A stretch of 64,000 nucleotides of DNA from Delphinus delphis (GCF_949987515.2 NC_082694.2:72104080-72168079), one strand, 5' to 3'; positions 1 through 13,250 are shown, counted from the first letter of the stretch. Program-made: numbers and translations. The notes: generated by a model from the letters alone, not told the origin.

Positions 1-369
1 AACAGATAAGATGAAGCAAAAATAACACCAATCGAGAAGTGACCAAGAGGAGAAACACCCAGAGAGTTAGGAGGGAGGCAGGGTTCTCAGAGGCCATCGG
101 CTTGGCACGCGGTCTCGGCCGCTCTGACCTGTCCTGCTACCCGCACTGAGCCTGGTCCTGCCCGGGGGGGCTGGGTTCAGCCACGTGCTGGGAAATGACC
201 TCTGCGTTCCTGGCCCTGCCTCCCCACCCTGTCCTGAGGAGGCCAGGGGCCGAGACTCTTGTGACTGGTCCCTTGGGTGCACCTGTGGCCGGCGGTGGGG
301 GTGTGCAGGTGTCCGGGGGGTGAACAGGCTGGCCCCAGAGAGTGGCCGACTCCCGTGTAAGCAGGGAGT

Positions 370-510
370 TAGGGGACCTGGGTGCCCCAGCTCTGCCACC
401 GACAGGCGGGCAGCCTTGGTCTCTCTGGCCCTCAGGCTCCTTATCTGCAAAACAGAGGACTGAACTGGATGAGGTCCAAAGTCCCATAGAGTTCAAGTGA
501 CAGAGGCTGG
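370..510 (+). mobile_element. MIR SINE fragment
   Basis: CCAGCTCTGCCACCGACAGG, CCTTATCTGCAAAACAGAGG and ACTGGATGAGGTCCAAAGTC follow the MIR consensus order. Confidence 0.6.
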
Positions 511-3500
511 AAGATACCTTCCTGGGAGACTCTGCTCTACACGACAGAACCTGAAATGCCACCGTTTGAGCAACATTCTCTCCGGTTAGGCACTGGCCTC
601 CCATGGCCTTTACAATACAAATATGACCTGGCAGGGAACAGGTGAAGCAGTGAGCCTGCGTCCAGGGCCCCCTCCCAGGGGTGCCACTCTGCACCTCCAC
701 GTAGGATGGCTCATCTGACCAGGGCCCTGAAGGCTTCATTCTGCCTCGAGCCCTGGGCAGGGCCAGAAAGCTGAGCGGAAAGGTACAGGCTAAACAGAGG
801 GTCTGAGCAGAGCCCCTTCTCAAACCCATAGATGTACACAGTGTGTGTGAGTTTTAAAGTGTCTTAACACACCTAGTGTTCTCCTGTTAGGATGGAGTCC
901 CATGCTTGGGTGACTTTGTTAAGTATAAAAATGGTTTATTATGTGATCACTTGAAACCACAGGCATTCTCCACACCCCAGGCCTCCGGGGCCATCTGGTC
1001 AACCTCATACTCTACTCTGCCTTCCTTCCGACCTGCCACTCTCTGGCCTCCACACCCTCACCCCCACGCCCTTCATGCTCTGCAGAGGTCACGTTGGGCC
1101 ACAGCCAGGGCAGGGCTGATGAGGCCAAAGTAGGGCTGCTCCCCTTCTCCCAAGGCTCACAGCCACTGCTGCCTCCCCCTCTGGCCAGCCCTCCAGTCTC
1201 CCCACGAGTCCTCAGCACAAAATCAGTGAAGAGCTGAGGTGGGACTTTAGGATGTGCACACACACGTGCACACGCACGCACTGAAATGCATGTGACCTGT
1301 GACCCCGAGAACCAAGGAACAACCCTGTGAGGACGGGTGTTGGGTAGATGGAAGGCCAGCGGAACCCCTGGCCCTGAGTTATAGTCTGATGGGACCTGCA
1401 TGGCTGCACTTGTGGGGAGATGTTGTCTTGCCCAGAATCTGAGCCAGGGAGAGGGTCCTGGGGACAAGGTGATGCTCGCATGGCTAGGAGCCAAGGGGTT
1501 GCTTGGGGAGGCTCATGGGATGTCAACCATTGCAGGTTCTGTCCAGGGTTGAAGAGGACCACTGTTCCTGTGATGCTCAGCTGAGGCTCTGCTCCTCCAG
1601 ACCCCCCACTTCCCATGGGGGCAACCTGTGGAGAGGAGAGGGCCGCTGGTCAACCTGTGGGGAGTGGCTGGAGGCCCCTGGGGCCAGATGCCAGACACTG
1701 TGAGCTGACTGACCATTCCTCTCGGAATGAGGAACTCTTGGGGATGGGATGAAGACTTTGTCACGTGACTGAGTTCAAGATCTGGAGGAAGAGAGGCCCC
1801 CGACAGTGAGGCCTCGTGCAGCTCCCCTGCACAGGCATGTTTATGGTCCACACAGGCATTCTTGTGTGGCTGGACAGCTGTGGGGGCAGAGGTAGGCCAG
1901 TGGCCACTTTCCAACCCTGACCATCAGACTGTCTTGGGACGGGACCTCTGTGCTCCTTAGACCTCTTCCCTCTGAGCAAGGACCCCCTGGGAGGTATCGC
2001 CCTTGATGGGTGGCCCTGGTCACCAGTGGGGAGTTGTGTCCTCCCCAGATAACCATTCCGTCCCTCTCCTGAGCTGGGTCTGGGGGTCTGAGCATCCCAT
2101 TTCTCTCAGCCCCATGGAGTATCTGGGGAGCTGCTGGGCAATCGGGGTCATGATATGACCTTGGAGAAGGGGGAGCAGGGCAGGATCGGGCAGCCTTAGC
2201 CTTATCAGGGTGGGGCTATGGACCCGACAATTGGGGGTCGGAGCATGGGAGTGAGGGTCAGGCTGGAGCTGCCCAGTCCACAGGTTCTATCAGAAAACTA
2301 AAACTTCCTGGGGTCACCTTCTCCCAAGATGGGGTGTGTCTCTAAGGTGTGGGACACATCCTCTGCTTGGCAGGCCTAAGTCTGTGGATGTGCTGGGAAT
2401 GCCTCAGCCCCAATATCAGGATGTTTGCGACCCTGCCATTAACAATTCACTCACGTGGGATAAGAACTGCCTTCTCCAGAATTCAGGACAGAGTGCCCCA
2501 TCTACCCCTCACACACCTCAGTGATCAGATGCTTTCATTTTGCAAGCTGGACCTGGAACTGTTGGGGCAGTGGTGGGTGGGGACAGTCACGGAGCAGGGA
2601 TGAACGTGGATGGTACCCTGCTCTGCTCAGGAGGGTGACCTCACCCTCCTGACATGATGCCCACCCTGCCCCACGGAGAGGCACTCAAGTGTGTCATCAG
2701 CTCCAGGGCACAAACACAAGCACACACCAGACTCATTGGCTCTGAGGACTTTCCTGGCAATAAGTCTGGCTCATGTCATTCTGCCAGCATTAGGGATGTG
2801 TGACTATCTGCTCTTCTAGTCACACTGCTCTATTCTCCCAGAAAAGGGGGCAGACTGCCACCCACAAATGCCCAGCGTCTCAGGGAAGGAGGGCAAAGGC
2901 ATATGGCTTGACTACTGCGTTAATGTCTGTTGGGCTCCCCTACATCCCGGGTCTGTGCCACTCAATTAGAGAGATCCTTTTAGCTTCCTCTGGAGAGGGA
3001 GCTGGAGCGAGAAGCCCAGAGTCTACACGTGGGGCTTGTGAAAATCAACCTGCACAAAATCAGTTTGTCCATCTGTTTTCATTTACTATGAAAAGAGGAT
3101 ACAGTTCAAACACGTCGGTGGCTCCCACAGGCTTAGCGAGATGAGGGTTTCCGCTGGAAGGTAGAACGCCAGGTCTCTGTCCCATCTGGTGGGACCAGGG
3201 GGCAGTGCTCCTCTGGGGCTGAACATTTCCTCCCACACTCTCGGAAGGGAGGGCAGTGTCCCTGCTGTCTCTAAAGAACAGTCCCGTCCCCTCTGATGGG
3301 GCCTGCAGCCCACCCAGCCAGTGAGGGCAGCCAGTGCCCCTGGTGGCACCAAGCATCCCCCAGAGCTCCTTGGCTCCTGGGGGACAAGTGAAGGGACTTC
3401 TCCTCTATGATCCCAAAGAGAAAGTCCAGGGCAGACCTAGGTCCTGCTTGCTGGGGTTGAGAAGTGACTCTTGTGACTTGGGGGCTGCATCCCCAGGACC

Positions 3501-4121
3501 CCACTAGGTCTAGTCTGCTCAAACCTATCCTCCTTCTTTCCTGAAACCTGGAAGGAGGCTCAGCCCACAGTCTTCTCCTCCACTCAGTCCTCCTGGGGTT
3601 CCCCCTCCAGCTGAGATGCAGGTGAGGCCTGCTTGTTACGCAGCACTAGCCTTCACATTATCCAAAGACAGAATTGCAGCTCCTTTTCCTGCTGGGTTTT
3701 CACCTGGTTCATAGGGACTCAGATAGGGCAACAGATGGATGGTGGGGCAGCCCAGTTGTCTCGGCCTGGGCTTTGCTTTGAGCTTCCCCATGGCCTCGTG
3801 TGCTCTTCTCCTGGCCTCTTCGAGCCCCTTCCAGCCCTTACTCCAGGGAACCCGGCCCCTCCTGGGTGTGAGGGAGAGGTCCTGCCACTTAGGTACCTGT
3901 CTCAGGGGGGGATTGTGTCTTCTCTTGGGCAGATCCTGTGGGCAGTTTACAAGTGTTTCTAATAGATACACACGCGTGCACGAGTACACACACACACTCT
4001 GCATCCCTTTTCCTTGCATATCTGTCTACACTGTCAACACTGAGATTTTATTTCCCTTCCTTACAAATTGTGCACAAACAAAAAGTGCAGTTTTGTTCTT
4101 CCCTGGGCTAGCAAATGGGTG

Positions 4122-4295
4122 ATGGTAAGAGCATGAGCTTTGGAGTCAGACCTCAGTTCAAATCCCAGATCTACCGTTTACCTAAAATTCTCTTGCCTCC
4201 ATCCCTTTACCTGTAGAATGGGGGTACTAATGGCACCTGCCCCTCAGGGTCAGGGGGAGGGTTTGCAGGATGACGTTAGACATCTCAGCAAGGCT
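4122..4295 (+). mobile_element. MIR SINE
   Basis: GAGCTTTGGAGTCAGACCTC, AGTTCAAATCCCAGATCTAC and CTGTAGAATGGGGGTAC show a sense MIR copy. Confidence 0.7.
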
Positions 4296-4599
4296 CCCTG
4301 TGGGCTGGATCTTGCCCTTGTCAGAGGAAGAAGACTAGAGTTTGAAACTAAATAAGGGAAGACGAAGGGCAAGAAGCTGTTGCAGGCTCGGCAAAAGCAT
4401 GAGCCCAGGTGAAGGAGGAACAGGTGGACACAGTGGGCGTCGGCCCGGAGCCTGGAGAATGGGGCTCTGGGCAGGAAGTCTGCACGGCCACGGGGCTGGT
4501 GGGGTGGGGGGGCTGATGGGGGGCTGATGGGCCGAAGGGGAATCAGAGGCTGGTCCAGAGGGCACTCTGAGACCCGGCTCTCCCACTCACGGTCCAAGT

Positions 4600-5010
4600 G
4601 TCACCTTTATGAATTGCAAGTCTGACCATGACACCCCAGGCTTAAAACAGAGCCCCATGACCCGGCTCCCCCCTCCCGCGCCGCCTCATTCCCTCCGTCT
4701 TCACCTCGCACTTGGCGTTGCAGGGACACCAGGTCACTCGCGCTGCCTTCACCCCCTGCTGTCCCGAGGCCCTGCCCTCACCTGCCTGGCCAATTGCCCT
4801 CTGGGTTCAAAACCCAAGCCAGACGCCACCTCTTCCCAGGCACTGTGCCCGAATGCCCCTCCCCCTGTGGCGTCAGGCACTCGGCCTGGGAGCTCCAAAC
4901 CTCCACTGCTACCCTCATCCTGCTCTCCCAGACACACTTCTTTACACTTTCTCCCCGCCCAGACCGTGGGCCCCCCGAGGGCAGAGACCCACCCCATCCA
5001 GTGATTCTCA
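4600..5010 (+). mobile_element. L2 LINE 3' remnant
   Basis: The text CCTGGCCAATTGCCCTCTGG, AAACCCAAGCCAGACGCCAC, CTCTTCCCAGGCAC and CCCCCGAGGGCAGAGACCCA follows the L2 3' pattern. It is very GC-rich and diverged. Confidence 0.55.
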
Positions 5011-5080
5011 CAAGACCTGTGCCTGGGAGGGGCTCCTGCTTGTTTGCTGGCCTGTGGCTGCAGGTGAGGGCATCCACACT

Positions 5081-5107
5081 GGGGCTGGGGCTGGGGCTGG
5101 GACAGGG
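5081..5107 (+). repeat. GGGGCT tandem run, quadruplex-prone
   Basis: GGGGCT is repeated three times and then GGGACAGGG follows, giving five G runs in 27 bp on the plus strand. Confidence 0.8.
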
Positions 5108-6020
5108 TCCTCAGTGGGGCCAAAGCGGTGAATGTATCACCCGCCCCAGGCTAGAGGTGGGAGGGAGTCCAGTCCGAGCCTCGAGGCCTGGGGGGTTCCA
5201 GGACGGCAGAGGTTGGGCCCCCCACCTCTGACGGTGTTCACCTAGGCCCTCACGAAGGTAAGGACCAGCGTGTCATGTCCCACGGATTGTCCCCACACCC
5301 TCTGCTTGGGTTAGTGCAGCTGCCTGAGAGGGAAGACCCTGCCTGGGGTTCGGCGGGCAGGGCCCCGTCTCCCCTGCTGGGCCATTTGGGCCACTGCACA
5401 TTAAGTCTCCAGGGTCACAGGTTTGGAGGCTCCACAGTCTCGAGGAGACTGAAATGATGTGCAACATCAGCTGCTCCCCGATCACTAAGAATGTGAAATT
5501 CTTGAGGATTTTCCACGGCCGGAAGGGAAATCACCTTCCGGAAGAAAGTCTGCTATCCTCCCCATGGAAGGGATCTGTTTGCAGCTATCGGCAGAGATGG
5601 TGACGTGTGCTCATGGTTAGGACGAGAGGAGTCAAATTTAAATTGGCTGCAAATTAAGCTTGTGATTTTGAACTGAAGGGGCACATTGGGGCTCTGCTGT
5701 GGCCACCTCTCCCGCTGAGTGAACCTCCTGTACGCTGAAGACACAACCCTGTCTCCACAGACCTCAGACCTCTCTGGGTTCAGATCCATCCGTCTGGCTG
5801 CCTACCAGCTGTCTCTACCTGGGTGTGTTCAGGCTGCTAAAACTCGACATGCCAAACGCTCAGTGCATCACCTCCCCCTAGCTCTCCCCTGCCCTTGGTC
5901 CATGGACCTGCCTGCCTGTAACTTTGTCCTTCTCATGTCCCCGTGCTTGCACTGGGGAAGCCCTGCCCATCCCTTCACTGTCACCCTGGGATGTCAGAGC
6001 AGGACGGAAACCTGGACATC

Positions 6021-6160
6021 ATTTGAACCAACCTCCTCTATTACAGATGAGAAAACCCGAGGCCTGAGGGAGAGGACGTGACTTGCCTGGGGTCATAGGA
6101 TGAGTGGCAGAGTCAGATGTGGAACCCAGGTCTCCCAGCTCCCAAGAGGCTGCCCTCTCT
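6021..6160 (-). mobile_element. MIR SINE, antisense
   Basis: TACAGATGAGAAAACCCGAG, GACTTGCCTGGGGTCATAG and GTGGCAGAGTCAGATGTGGA are antisense MIR. Confidence 0.7.
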
Positions 6161-6425
6161 CCTCCGGCGACTGCCTCTCAGCTCCTGCACCCATCTTTTC
6201 CCGTTAGGGTTACTGAGGCACATCCTGCAGTTATCCTGCCTGAAGGTAGGCATCCCCACTCCACTTACCCTGACGGCCTCCACACCCTCAGACTGAGCCC
6301 GGGGCCCTAGCCTGGAGGTCAGGGCCTGTCTGCCCATCCCAACCTAGCTCAACCTATCTCTGAGAAGGCCATCTCCCCATCCCCACTGCTCATGACTGTC
6401 TCTGTCCTCAAATTTTTATTCCAGG

Positions 6426-6523
6426 CAACCCATCCCTTGCCTGGAATATTCTAAAACATTCCAGAATATTCCTTGCATTCCAGAACATTCCTCACAACCC
6501 ATCCTTTGCCTGGAATGTTCTTC
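6426..6523 (+). repeat. 69-bp-offset direct repeat with heat-shock-like and MCAT-like motifs
   Basis: CAACCCATCCCTTGCCTGGA at 6426 recurs with one change at 6495. Between them are TTCCAGAATATTC (6459-6471) and TTCCAGAACATTC (6478-6490), each three alternating nGAAn units as in heat-shock elements, plus GAATATTC at 6444 and GAATGTTC at 6513. The motifs overlap several CATTCC/GGAATG (TEAD-type) cores. The surrounding text looks L2-derived, so the motif cluster may be a by-product of repeat structure. Confidence 0.7.
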
Positions 6524-8058
6524 CTCCTTCTTTTTGGTCTGTCCAAGAAGCGTTCACTACTTTGGGTTCCCAGCTAGTGGTATCTCTTCTCTGTTGTGTG
6601 CAAGGTTTTGGTTTACATGTTAGGTCTCTGAAGACAGTCAAAGAGCTCCTGTGCTCCCTTGCCCACATCTTTCTAGCCCAGGGCTGGGCCATCGCTCAGT
6701 ACCAACCTGTCCCTGCATCCTGCCACCTCTGTGCTCTCCAACTGATCTGGATCAGGGACCAAGGCCTAAGATGCCACACCTGCAATCCAGTGGCCAGTTG
6801 CTGGTCACCGTCGGTTGAGAATTTGCCAAGAGTGGCAGCACAAAGCCCTCCCTTGGCCTGAAGAGGCCACTGGCCGTGCCCCTTCACCCCAGAGCTCATG
6901 CCCCTGACCCCTGTGCTCGGACAGAGAGAACCCAAGCACTGGGGGTGGGAGACCCGAGCTGTCCGTGAGACTGGAAGTCACAAAGAGCCTGCCCCTTCCT
7001 GCGTGGCTGGGGCCATCGCGGCTCGGCGGGGCTCGCACGCCGGGTAGCTCAGCTCTAAGTGAAAGGACACAGCAGATTGGAAAGGAGATGCCAGCCAGTG
7101 TGCCATCCTGAAACAAAACACAGTCACTCTGGGGTTAGTTGGCAAGTCCAAACACAGCATTGGGAAGCAAGCAGAGGTCCTGTCCTCCCTCTCTGAGCAC
7201 AGTCCTGGCTCAGCGTCTGCCCCGGAGAGGCTGCAAGGCAAAATGAGCAGCGGCATTAATCTGCTGATGGGTGAGAGAAACAGGAGCGTTACCCTGGGCC
7301 GGCCCCCTCGGCTGCTCTCCCTCACTAAGGCGCTAGAAGGTGGCCCCTAACGTCTTTGCAAGGGTATGAAGCAGACAAATTAAAAAATCAACATAATGGA
7401 AAAAAAAATGCTCATGCACCATTAAGACTCATTCAGGTAGAAATAGCCAGGGCAGAGGGCAGAAGGGGAGGGGAGCGAAGGCTGAGAGAGACCGTGTTTA
7501 GGACACACCTGGTCTGTGCTCAGATAGCGCCGGTTTTAGGCTCCGAGTACAAGTATCAAGACATGCAGTGTGAATGAGGCTTTAGCTACAAGTCAATCCT
7601 CCCTGACTCTGGCTGGGGAAAAGCGACCCCTTGGGTGCCTCGTGCTCCTCGGTGGGGGATGGTCTGGTCGAAGTGCTTTCCTGGCGTTAAGTTCACTATC
7701 GACAGCAGTGACGATGGTGCTGGGGACACGTGCTGGCCCAGTGGGGGCAGCGTGCAAGTGGTCCCTTAAAGTGGAGTCTGCAGTCCTCCTAATCTCAGGG
7801 AGGGCTTGTGAGCCACTGGGAAAGCAGGATCCTCGGCGGGTGGGGCAGGGTGTTGTCTACTGCTGGCAGAGGCCCCTGGAGACCAGCAAAGCTGTGTGGG
7901 CAGGGCCGGGGACAGTGGCTGCTCTGAGGCTGTGTGTGAGAGGGCACTGGGGGGGGAGGAGGGGGCAGAGGAGAGATGGCTACTGGCTCTGTGACAGGGA
8001 GTCACGCTTCAGGAACCTGCAAGAGAGGGGAGGAGAAAAGCGACACAAAAGCGTCCTA

Positions 8059-8274
<216 letters not shown>

Positions 8275-9589
8275 TTAAGAGTTTTTTTTTTTTTTTAATT
8301 AAAATTTTTTTTTCAAGAAGTAGAGAAATAGGAGAATACTTGACACTGTTTCTTGGCAAGACTGGCTCAACACTGACAGTCAAAAGAGGTCACAAACATA
8401 ATGCGTAAACAAGCAGCAACTGGGAGGGGCTACGTAACCAAAGAAATAACGACTTTCAAAAGCAAAAAAACAAATACAGAAAAACGAAACAAACGAAACC
8501 CCCCCACAAAAAAAAAAAAAAAAACCAAACCCAGAAATTGAAAGTCTGGGAGAAAAGATTCCCATACTGACAACCGGAAACAGAGAGAATACATCATCAC
8601 AAACAACTAAAAACTGTAATTTAACTACGCAACAAGTTCTCCAAATGCCAATGAGTGCTGATGTATTTGATACCAAGTAAAGCATGGCGTTGTGATGTAA
8701 GATGGGCTGGATATGGTTCAAAGGAATAAAAACCACAAAACCTGCAAAAACAGCATCCCTTATGTTAGACACTCACAGCCATGGCTGGGGCGAGCTTCTT
8801 GGGGAGGGGCCCCCGAGAAAGGACGGGTGGAGTGGGGGCCTGACGAGCACTTCCCTTTCACACTTCCGGGACAGATGCAGGGATGAGGGGGTAGGAGGGG
8901 AAGCAAGCAAGGGGCAGGGATAGTCTGCACCTCCTCCCACTTCCTGGGTTATCTCAGGAGCCCCACCCTTCACCTGGGTCTTCAGCACAGGGGAGCCTGG
9001 CTTGCAGCCCCAGGAAGTCCCAGGAAGTGGCCTCAGGGGACTTCCCACCCTGATACACACCTACCTTTGCCTGGTGGCTTGGCCACCTGGGGCCAGCACG
9101 GAGAGTGCCCCAGGTCCATGGGCTCCGAACCTGGGGATGTCAGAAGCTTCTCCCAGACCCACATCAAGGCTCAGAATGGGGAAGGAGGAGAGCCTGACAG
9201 CTGCCCTGCTCAGTTTATATAAACTCTTTCACTTGCAAAGTTAAGGCCTTCAGATGAGTAATGCTCCCAACAGTCTCGCCCTACCGGCCTGTCCCCGCAC
9301 CCCACGGGCCCATGGACAGAGCCTGCCCTTCGCAGTGCTGGTTGCCGGACATCAGAGGTCCAGATCCTTGGGCCAGAATGACCTAGACTGTTCAGCAGGT
9401 GAATGGGAGAGGGTGGTCTGCAGAACTGAGCCCCACCCTCTAAGTCCCGCACCAGCACCTCAAGCCCTCCGCGTGGGTATTTGCTGCACCCTGGCTGGTG
9501 TTCCGGAATTACCCTCCAGTGTGCCCTGCTCCAGCCTGACCAGTCATCTCTGTCCTCTTGGGCCAGCACTGGGTGCCTACCAAGATGCC

Positions 9590-9745
9590 CTGCTGAGCCC
9601 AGCTCCTCCCCGGACACTGTGACTGTGGACAAGCCCTGGTACTTCCCGAGCCTCTGTTTCTACGTCTGTAAAACGGGGATGGAGGCCCCCATTCTACTCC
9701 CAGAGCTGGGTGAAGATCAGATGCTCAGGCCCGGGGATGGCCAAG
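9590..9745 (+). mobile_element. MIR SINE fragment
   Basis: GAGCCTCTGTTTCTACGTCT, GTAAAACGGGGATGGAGG and GGTGAAGATCAGATGC follow the MIR 3' half. Confidence 0.5.
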
Positions 9746-10294
9746 GGCTTGTGGGCTTTGAGGTCAGCCAGGCCCTTCTTTGAGAGGACATACTGGGCTC
9801 CAGCTCTGCTGAAGACCAGGGAAGACGGTGGGAAGGGGGGGCCCTGGAGCACACCCTACATGGGGGGCTGAGGTGGTCGGGCAATGCTGAATCACTGTCC
9901 CCACCAACCCCACATCAGGCTGAGCTGGAGTCGCTGCAGGGCACATGCAGGGGTGTGTGTCCTGCGGGGGCATTGGCTGGGGTCTCTAAAGGCTCCCCGT
10001 GGAGCCTGGAGTAAGGGAAACCAGCAGGACCCAAAGCAACAGCTGAGGGCGTGGAGGGCACCTGTGGGGTAGATACGGGGGGAGAGACTCAAGGGCTGGG
10101 GGAGAGACAGAGATGTGATGGGTGGACAGGAGGGGTCAGATCCCAAGAGCCCTGTGAGGGGGCTCGAGCTTAATGCTATGGGCACCAGGGAGTCAGCAGG
10201 GATTCTGTGCAGAGGGGTGACAAGGGTAGACTCCGAATGGGGGGCAGGAAAGCACCCTGTGGAGAGCTGGGCCTCAGAGCCAGGCCTGAGGGAG

Positions 10295-10470
10295 AACCTG
10301 AACCCTGCCTCCTATCAGCTGTGTGACCTTGGGAAAGTTACGCAGCATCCCCAAAGCCTCAGTTTCCCGCTCTGGTGGAGGTTAAAGGAGCTGGCCCGCG
10401 GTAAGCTGTGAGCCGTGGGCCCGGCACATGGTAAACACTCAACGGTGGTCATTTTCATGTTTTTGTTGAT
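10295..10470 (+). mobile_element. MIR SINE
   Basis: CAGCTGTGTGACCTTGGGAA, AAGCCTCAGTTTCCCGCTC and GGCACATGGTAAACACTCAA are clear sense MIR. Confidence 0.7.
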
Positions 10471-10904
10471 GGTGGTGGTCACTCTGCAATCCAAGTGAGA
10501 AGTGACAAAGGCCTGAACTACAGCGGTGACGGAGGGACAGAGAAAGACAAGTATTTAGGCTGTGGATGCCACGGCCATCCATCCTGGAGGGACCATGGCG
10601 GGTGGGGGGTGTGTGAGGACCATGTCCGGGCTTCTGGGGGGGACATCGGGAAGGGAGGGGGTGATGAGTTGAGTTGTGGGCCTAGGGTTAGGGCCGTGGG
10701 ATGCCTGGGGAGAGGTGGCAGTGGGGACGTGTAGCACATTGCCGGGGTGGATCCCACACAGGAAGGGCCTACAGGGTCAGGCTGGGTTAAGGCTGAACTG
10801 CTGCGCTCACACATCAGCTCCAAAAAGAGCCACCAACTGAGTTCATTCCCAAACCATGAGCCAGATGGATGATGTCATGTTTTTGAGTGAAATCCCTTGG
10901 GGGG

Positions 10905-11010
10905 GAAAAGAGTTCTGGGCTGGAATTCCTGACTCTTGCTCCAGCTTTGCCACTAATTGGCTGGGTGACCCTGGGCAACTTGCTCCAGCTTTTGGTGCTC
11001 AATTCCCTCA
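10905..11010 (+). mobile_element. MIR SINE fragment
   Basis: CTCCAGCTTTGCCACTAATT followed by GGCTGGGTGACCCTGGGCAA shows a partial sense MIR. Confidence 0.6.
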
Positions 11011-12079
11011 AGCACCCACGGGCACCTGCTCTGGTGGCCCCAGTTGTCACGCTGCACTGAGGGATGGACGCAGCCCCACATGCCTCTTGAGTTAACCGTG
11101 CTCAGGGGGCCGGGAGAACACAGCGCTACACAGAACGCCACTCCTTCTGGGCCCAGAGTATTCTGATTGTTTTGGAAGATTTTATTTCAAACCAAGGTTC
11201 CGGCAACGATTACATCTGCAGCCCCAGACCCAGCCTCAACGCCTGCTTCCCTGGGAATCCCGGGCCGGATCTGAGAGGTGGTGCTTGGAGATCCAGGTCA
11301 TCATAACTGTAGGCTCTTCCTACTCTCATTTTGTGGAAATCTGGATTTAATAACTGGGCAAGATTACTCAGTTTCAGAAGAATTTTTCAGTTTATGAAAG
11401 GGCTCACCAGGGGATTCCTTTTCACAGCAGGGCCCCAAGTACATTCAAAGTATTGATCAGCTGGTACGTGCTTACTGTTGCCCCCTGAGTGCCCAGCTGG
11501 AGAGCTGGCATTTCGGGACATTACGGCCGAGGGTCCACGGGAGGAAACCAGTATTGGCTCCGGGCACAAACTACCCTCCTGCCCGCCCCATATTGGCAAG
11601 GACAACTCCTTAATGTCTGAGGGGCTTGGAGGCCTGTGGGTTCCTGGGGAAGCCTTTGGACAAGCCATGCCGGTGCCCAGGTTGGACAGTCTGCAGGCCT
11701 CAGGGCAGAGCCTGGCAGGGGCTGCGTCCTCAGAGTTGACTCCAGCCGCACGCATCCCAGCGCCCTGCAGAATTTGGCTGCCTTGGGCTTGTGAAGGAGG
11801 AGAAGTCTTGACCTCAAGGTCCCTCCCTGTTGGCTGGCATCAGGGAATTGTTTTCTGGTCTTCCCTGCTTTGAGTGGGACCCCACACCCTTGCCTTGCCC
11901 ACCCAAGTGGCTGCCCTGTGCCTTTTGCCTTGCCCCTCCTTGGGGAACTCCCCTGACTCAGACCATCTGGTAGAAAGCTCACACCCACCAGTTTACTAGA
12001 CTTCTCCCTGACCCCTCCCCACCCAGTCCTGCCTCTTTTACCACCTAGAAACCTCTGCATCGATTCTCCACCAGCGCCG

Positions 12080-12780
12080 CCATCCCTCACCTGAGTCATT
12101 GCAGCAGCCTCTAAGGCCGTCTCCCTGTTTCTGGCCTGTTCCCCTCCAAGCTCTCTCCATACATCAGCCTGACCATCAACCTCTGCATTTTTTTTTTAAT
12201 ATTTATTTATCTGGCTGCGCCTGGTCTTAGTTGTGGCATGAGTGATTTAGCTCCCTGACCAGGGATCGAACCCGGACCCCCTGCACTGGGAGTGCAGAGT
12301 CTTAACCGCTGGACCACCAGGGAAGTTCCCATCAGCCCCTGCTTAAATAAACTTTGCAAGGCTGGGTAGTGGGAACAAGGCCCTCTGTGATGCCTCCCCC
12401 AACAACGCCCAGCCCCTCCCCTCCCCGGTGGGCCCTTCACTCCCCACTGAAGCCTCACTGCACCCCAGGCATGTCCCCCTCCATCCTTCACTCACCTCTC
12501 TGCCCCTCTGCCCAGATCCTTCTTCCTCCCTGCTTCTTCTGGCTAATTACCATTTTATCTTGCAACACCAGTTAAAGTATTATTTTGTCCCAGGCCTCTT
12601 TGCCTCTTTCCCCTATTCCTGCCAGATCTCCTTGCCCTCCGCCCACCTCGGCGTCCTGTGCTTACTTATTTAGAGCATACTATGTAATTATTTATTTATA
12701 TGGATGTCTCCTGCACTAGATTGTATTTTCTTTTTATTTTTATCTTCAACAATTAGCACAGGTCCTGGAGTATATATATA
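12080..12780 (+). mobile_element. L2 LINE remnant, interrupted by the SINE
   Basis: The sequence follows the L2 3' pattern: TGAGTCATTGCAGCAGCCTC, CTCCCTGTTTCTGGCC, then after the SINE pyrimidine-rich text and a tail region with AGCACAGGTCCTGGA. The SINE at 12187-12329 sits inside it. It is highly decayed. Confidence 0.5.
12187..12329 (-). mobile_element. CHR-family tRNA-derived SINE inserted in an L2 remnant
   Basis: Reading the minus strand, the element starts GGAACTTCCCTGGTGGTCCA, contains the B-box-like GGGTTCGATCCCTGG of a tRNA-derived SINE and ends in an A-rich tail (the T run at 12188-12199 on the plus strand). Imperfect 13-bp duplications (catcaacctctgc at 12174-12186, catcagcccctgc at 12330-12342) flank it. 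The two mismatches suggest an older insertion than the others here. L2-like sequence continues on both sides, so the insertion is nested. Confidence 0.85.
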
Positions 12781-12789
12781 TAGTCGTTA

Positions 12790-13250
12790 TGGTAAATTGC
12801 AAACATTCTTTGCAGCCCCTCCCATCATCAAAGGGTGGATAACTCCACCCTTTTTGCCCCACTCTTTGGATCTTGACTGGTCTTATGACTTGTTTTGGAC
12901 CCTAAAACATGGTTGAAAGGACACTGTGACTCTGAGCCACAGTCTCAAGAAGCTTTACTTGCTTTTGCTCATTTTCTCAGGACCCCTGACACCACCACCA
13001 TATAATCATGCCTGGGCTAGTCTGTTGGAGGATGAGAGACCACGTGGAGCAGAGGTGAGCCCTCACAGATGAGCCGCTTACACCAGCTAGACCCCCACCA
13101 ATATCGGCTGAGCCTGACCCAGATCAGCTGAGCCCAACCCAGATCAGCTGAGCCCAACCCAAATTGCATAATCTAAATAAGTGGTTGTTGTTTTAAGCCA
13201 CTAAACCTTAGAACTGTTTGTTATGCTGCAAGAGCTAACTGATATCAAAG
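12790..13250 (+). mobile_element. Probable solo LTR remnant (ERV/MaLR-like)
   Basis: The 3' part reads GTGGTTGTTGTTTTAAGCCA followed by CTAAA and GTTTGTTATGCTGCAAGAG, a polyadenylation-end pattern found in mammalian LTRs. The upstream part, with CCACGTGGAGCAGAGG, fits the same class. No internal viral genes are present. It contains a small 20-bp triplication. The exact family is uncertain. Confidence 0.45.
13101..13160 (+). repeat. 20-bp unit, three tandem copies
   Basis: Three 20-bp units start at 13101, 13121 and 13141. The second and third differ by at most their flanks (AGATCAGCTGAGCCCAACCC), and the first is diverged. The array lies inside the putative LTR and is probably replication slippage. 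Confidence 0.85.
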
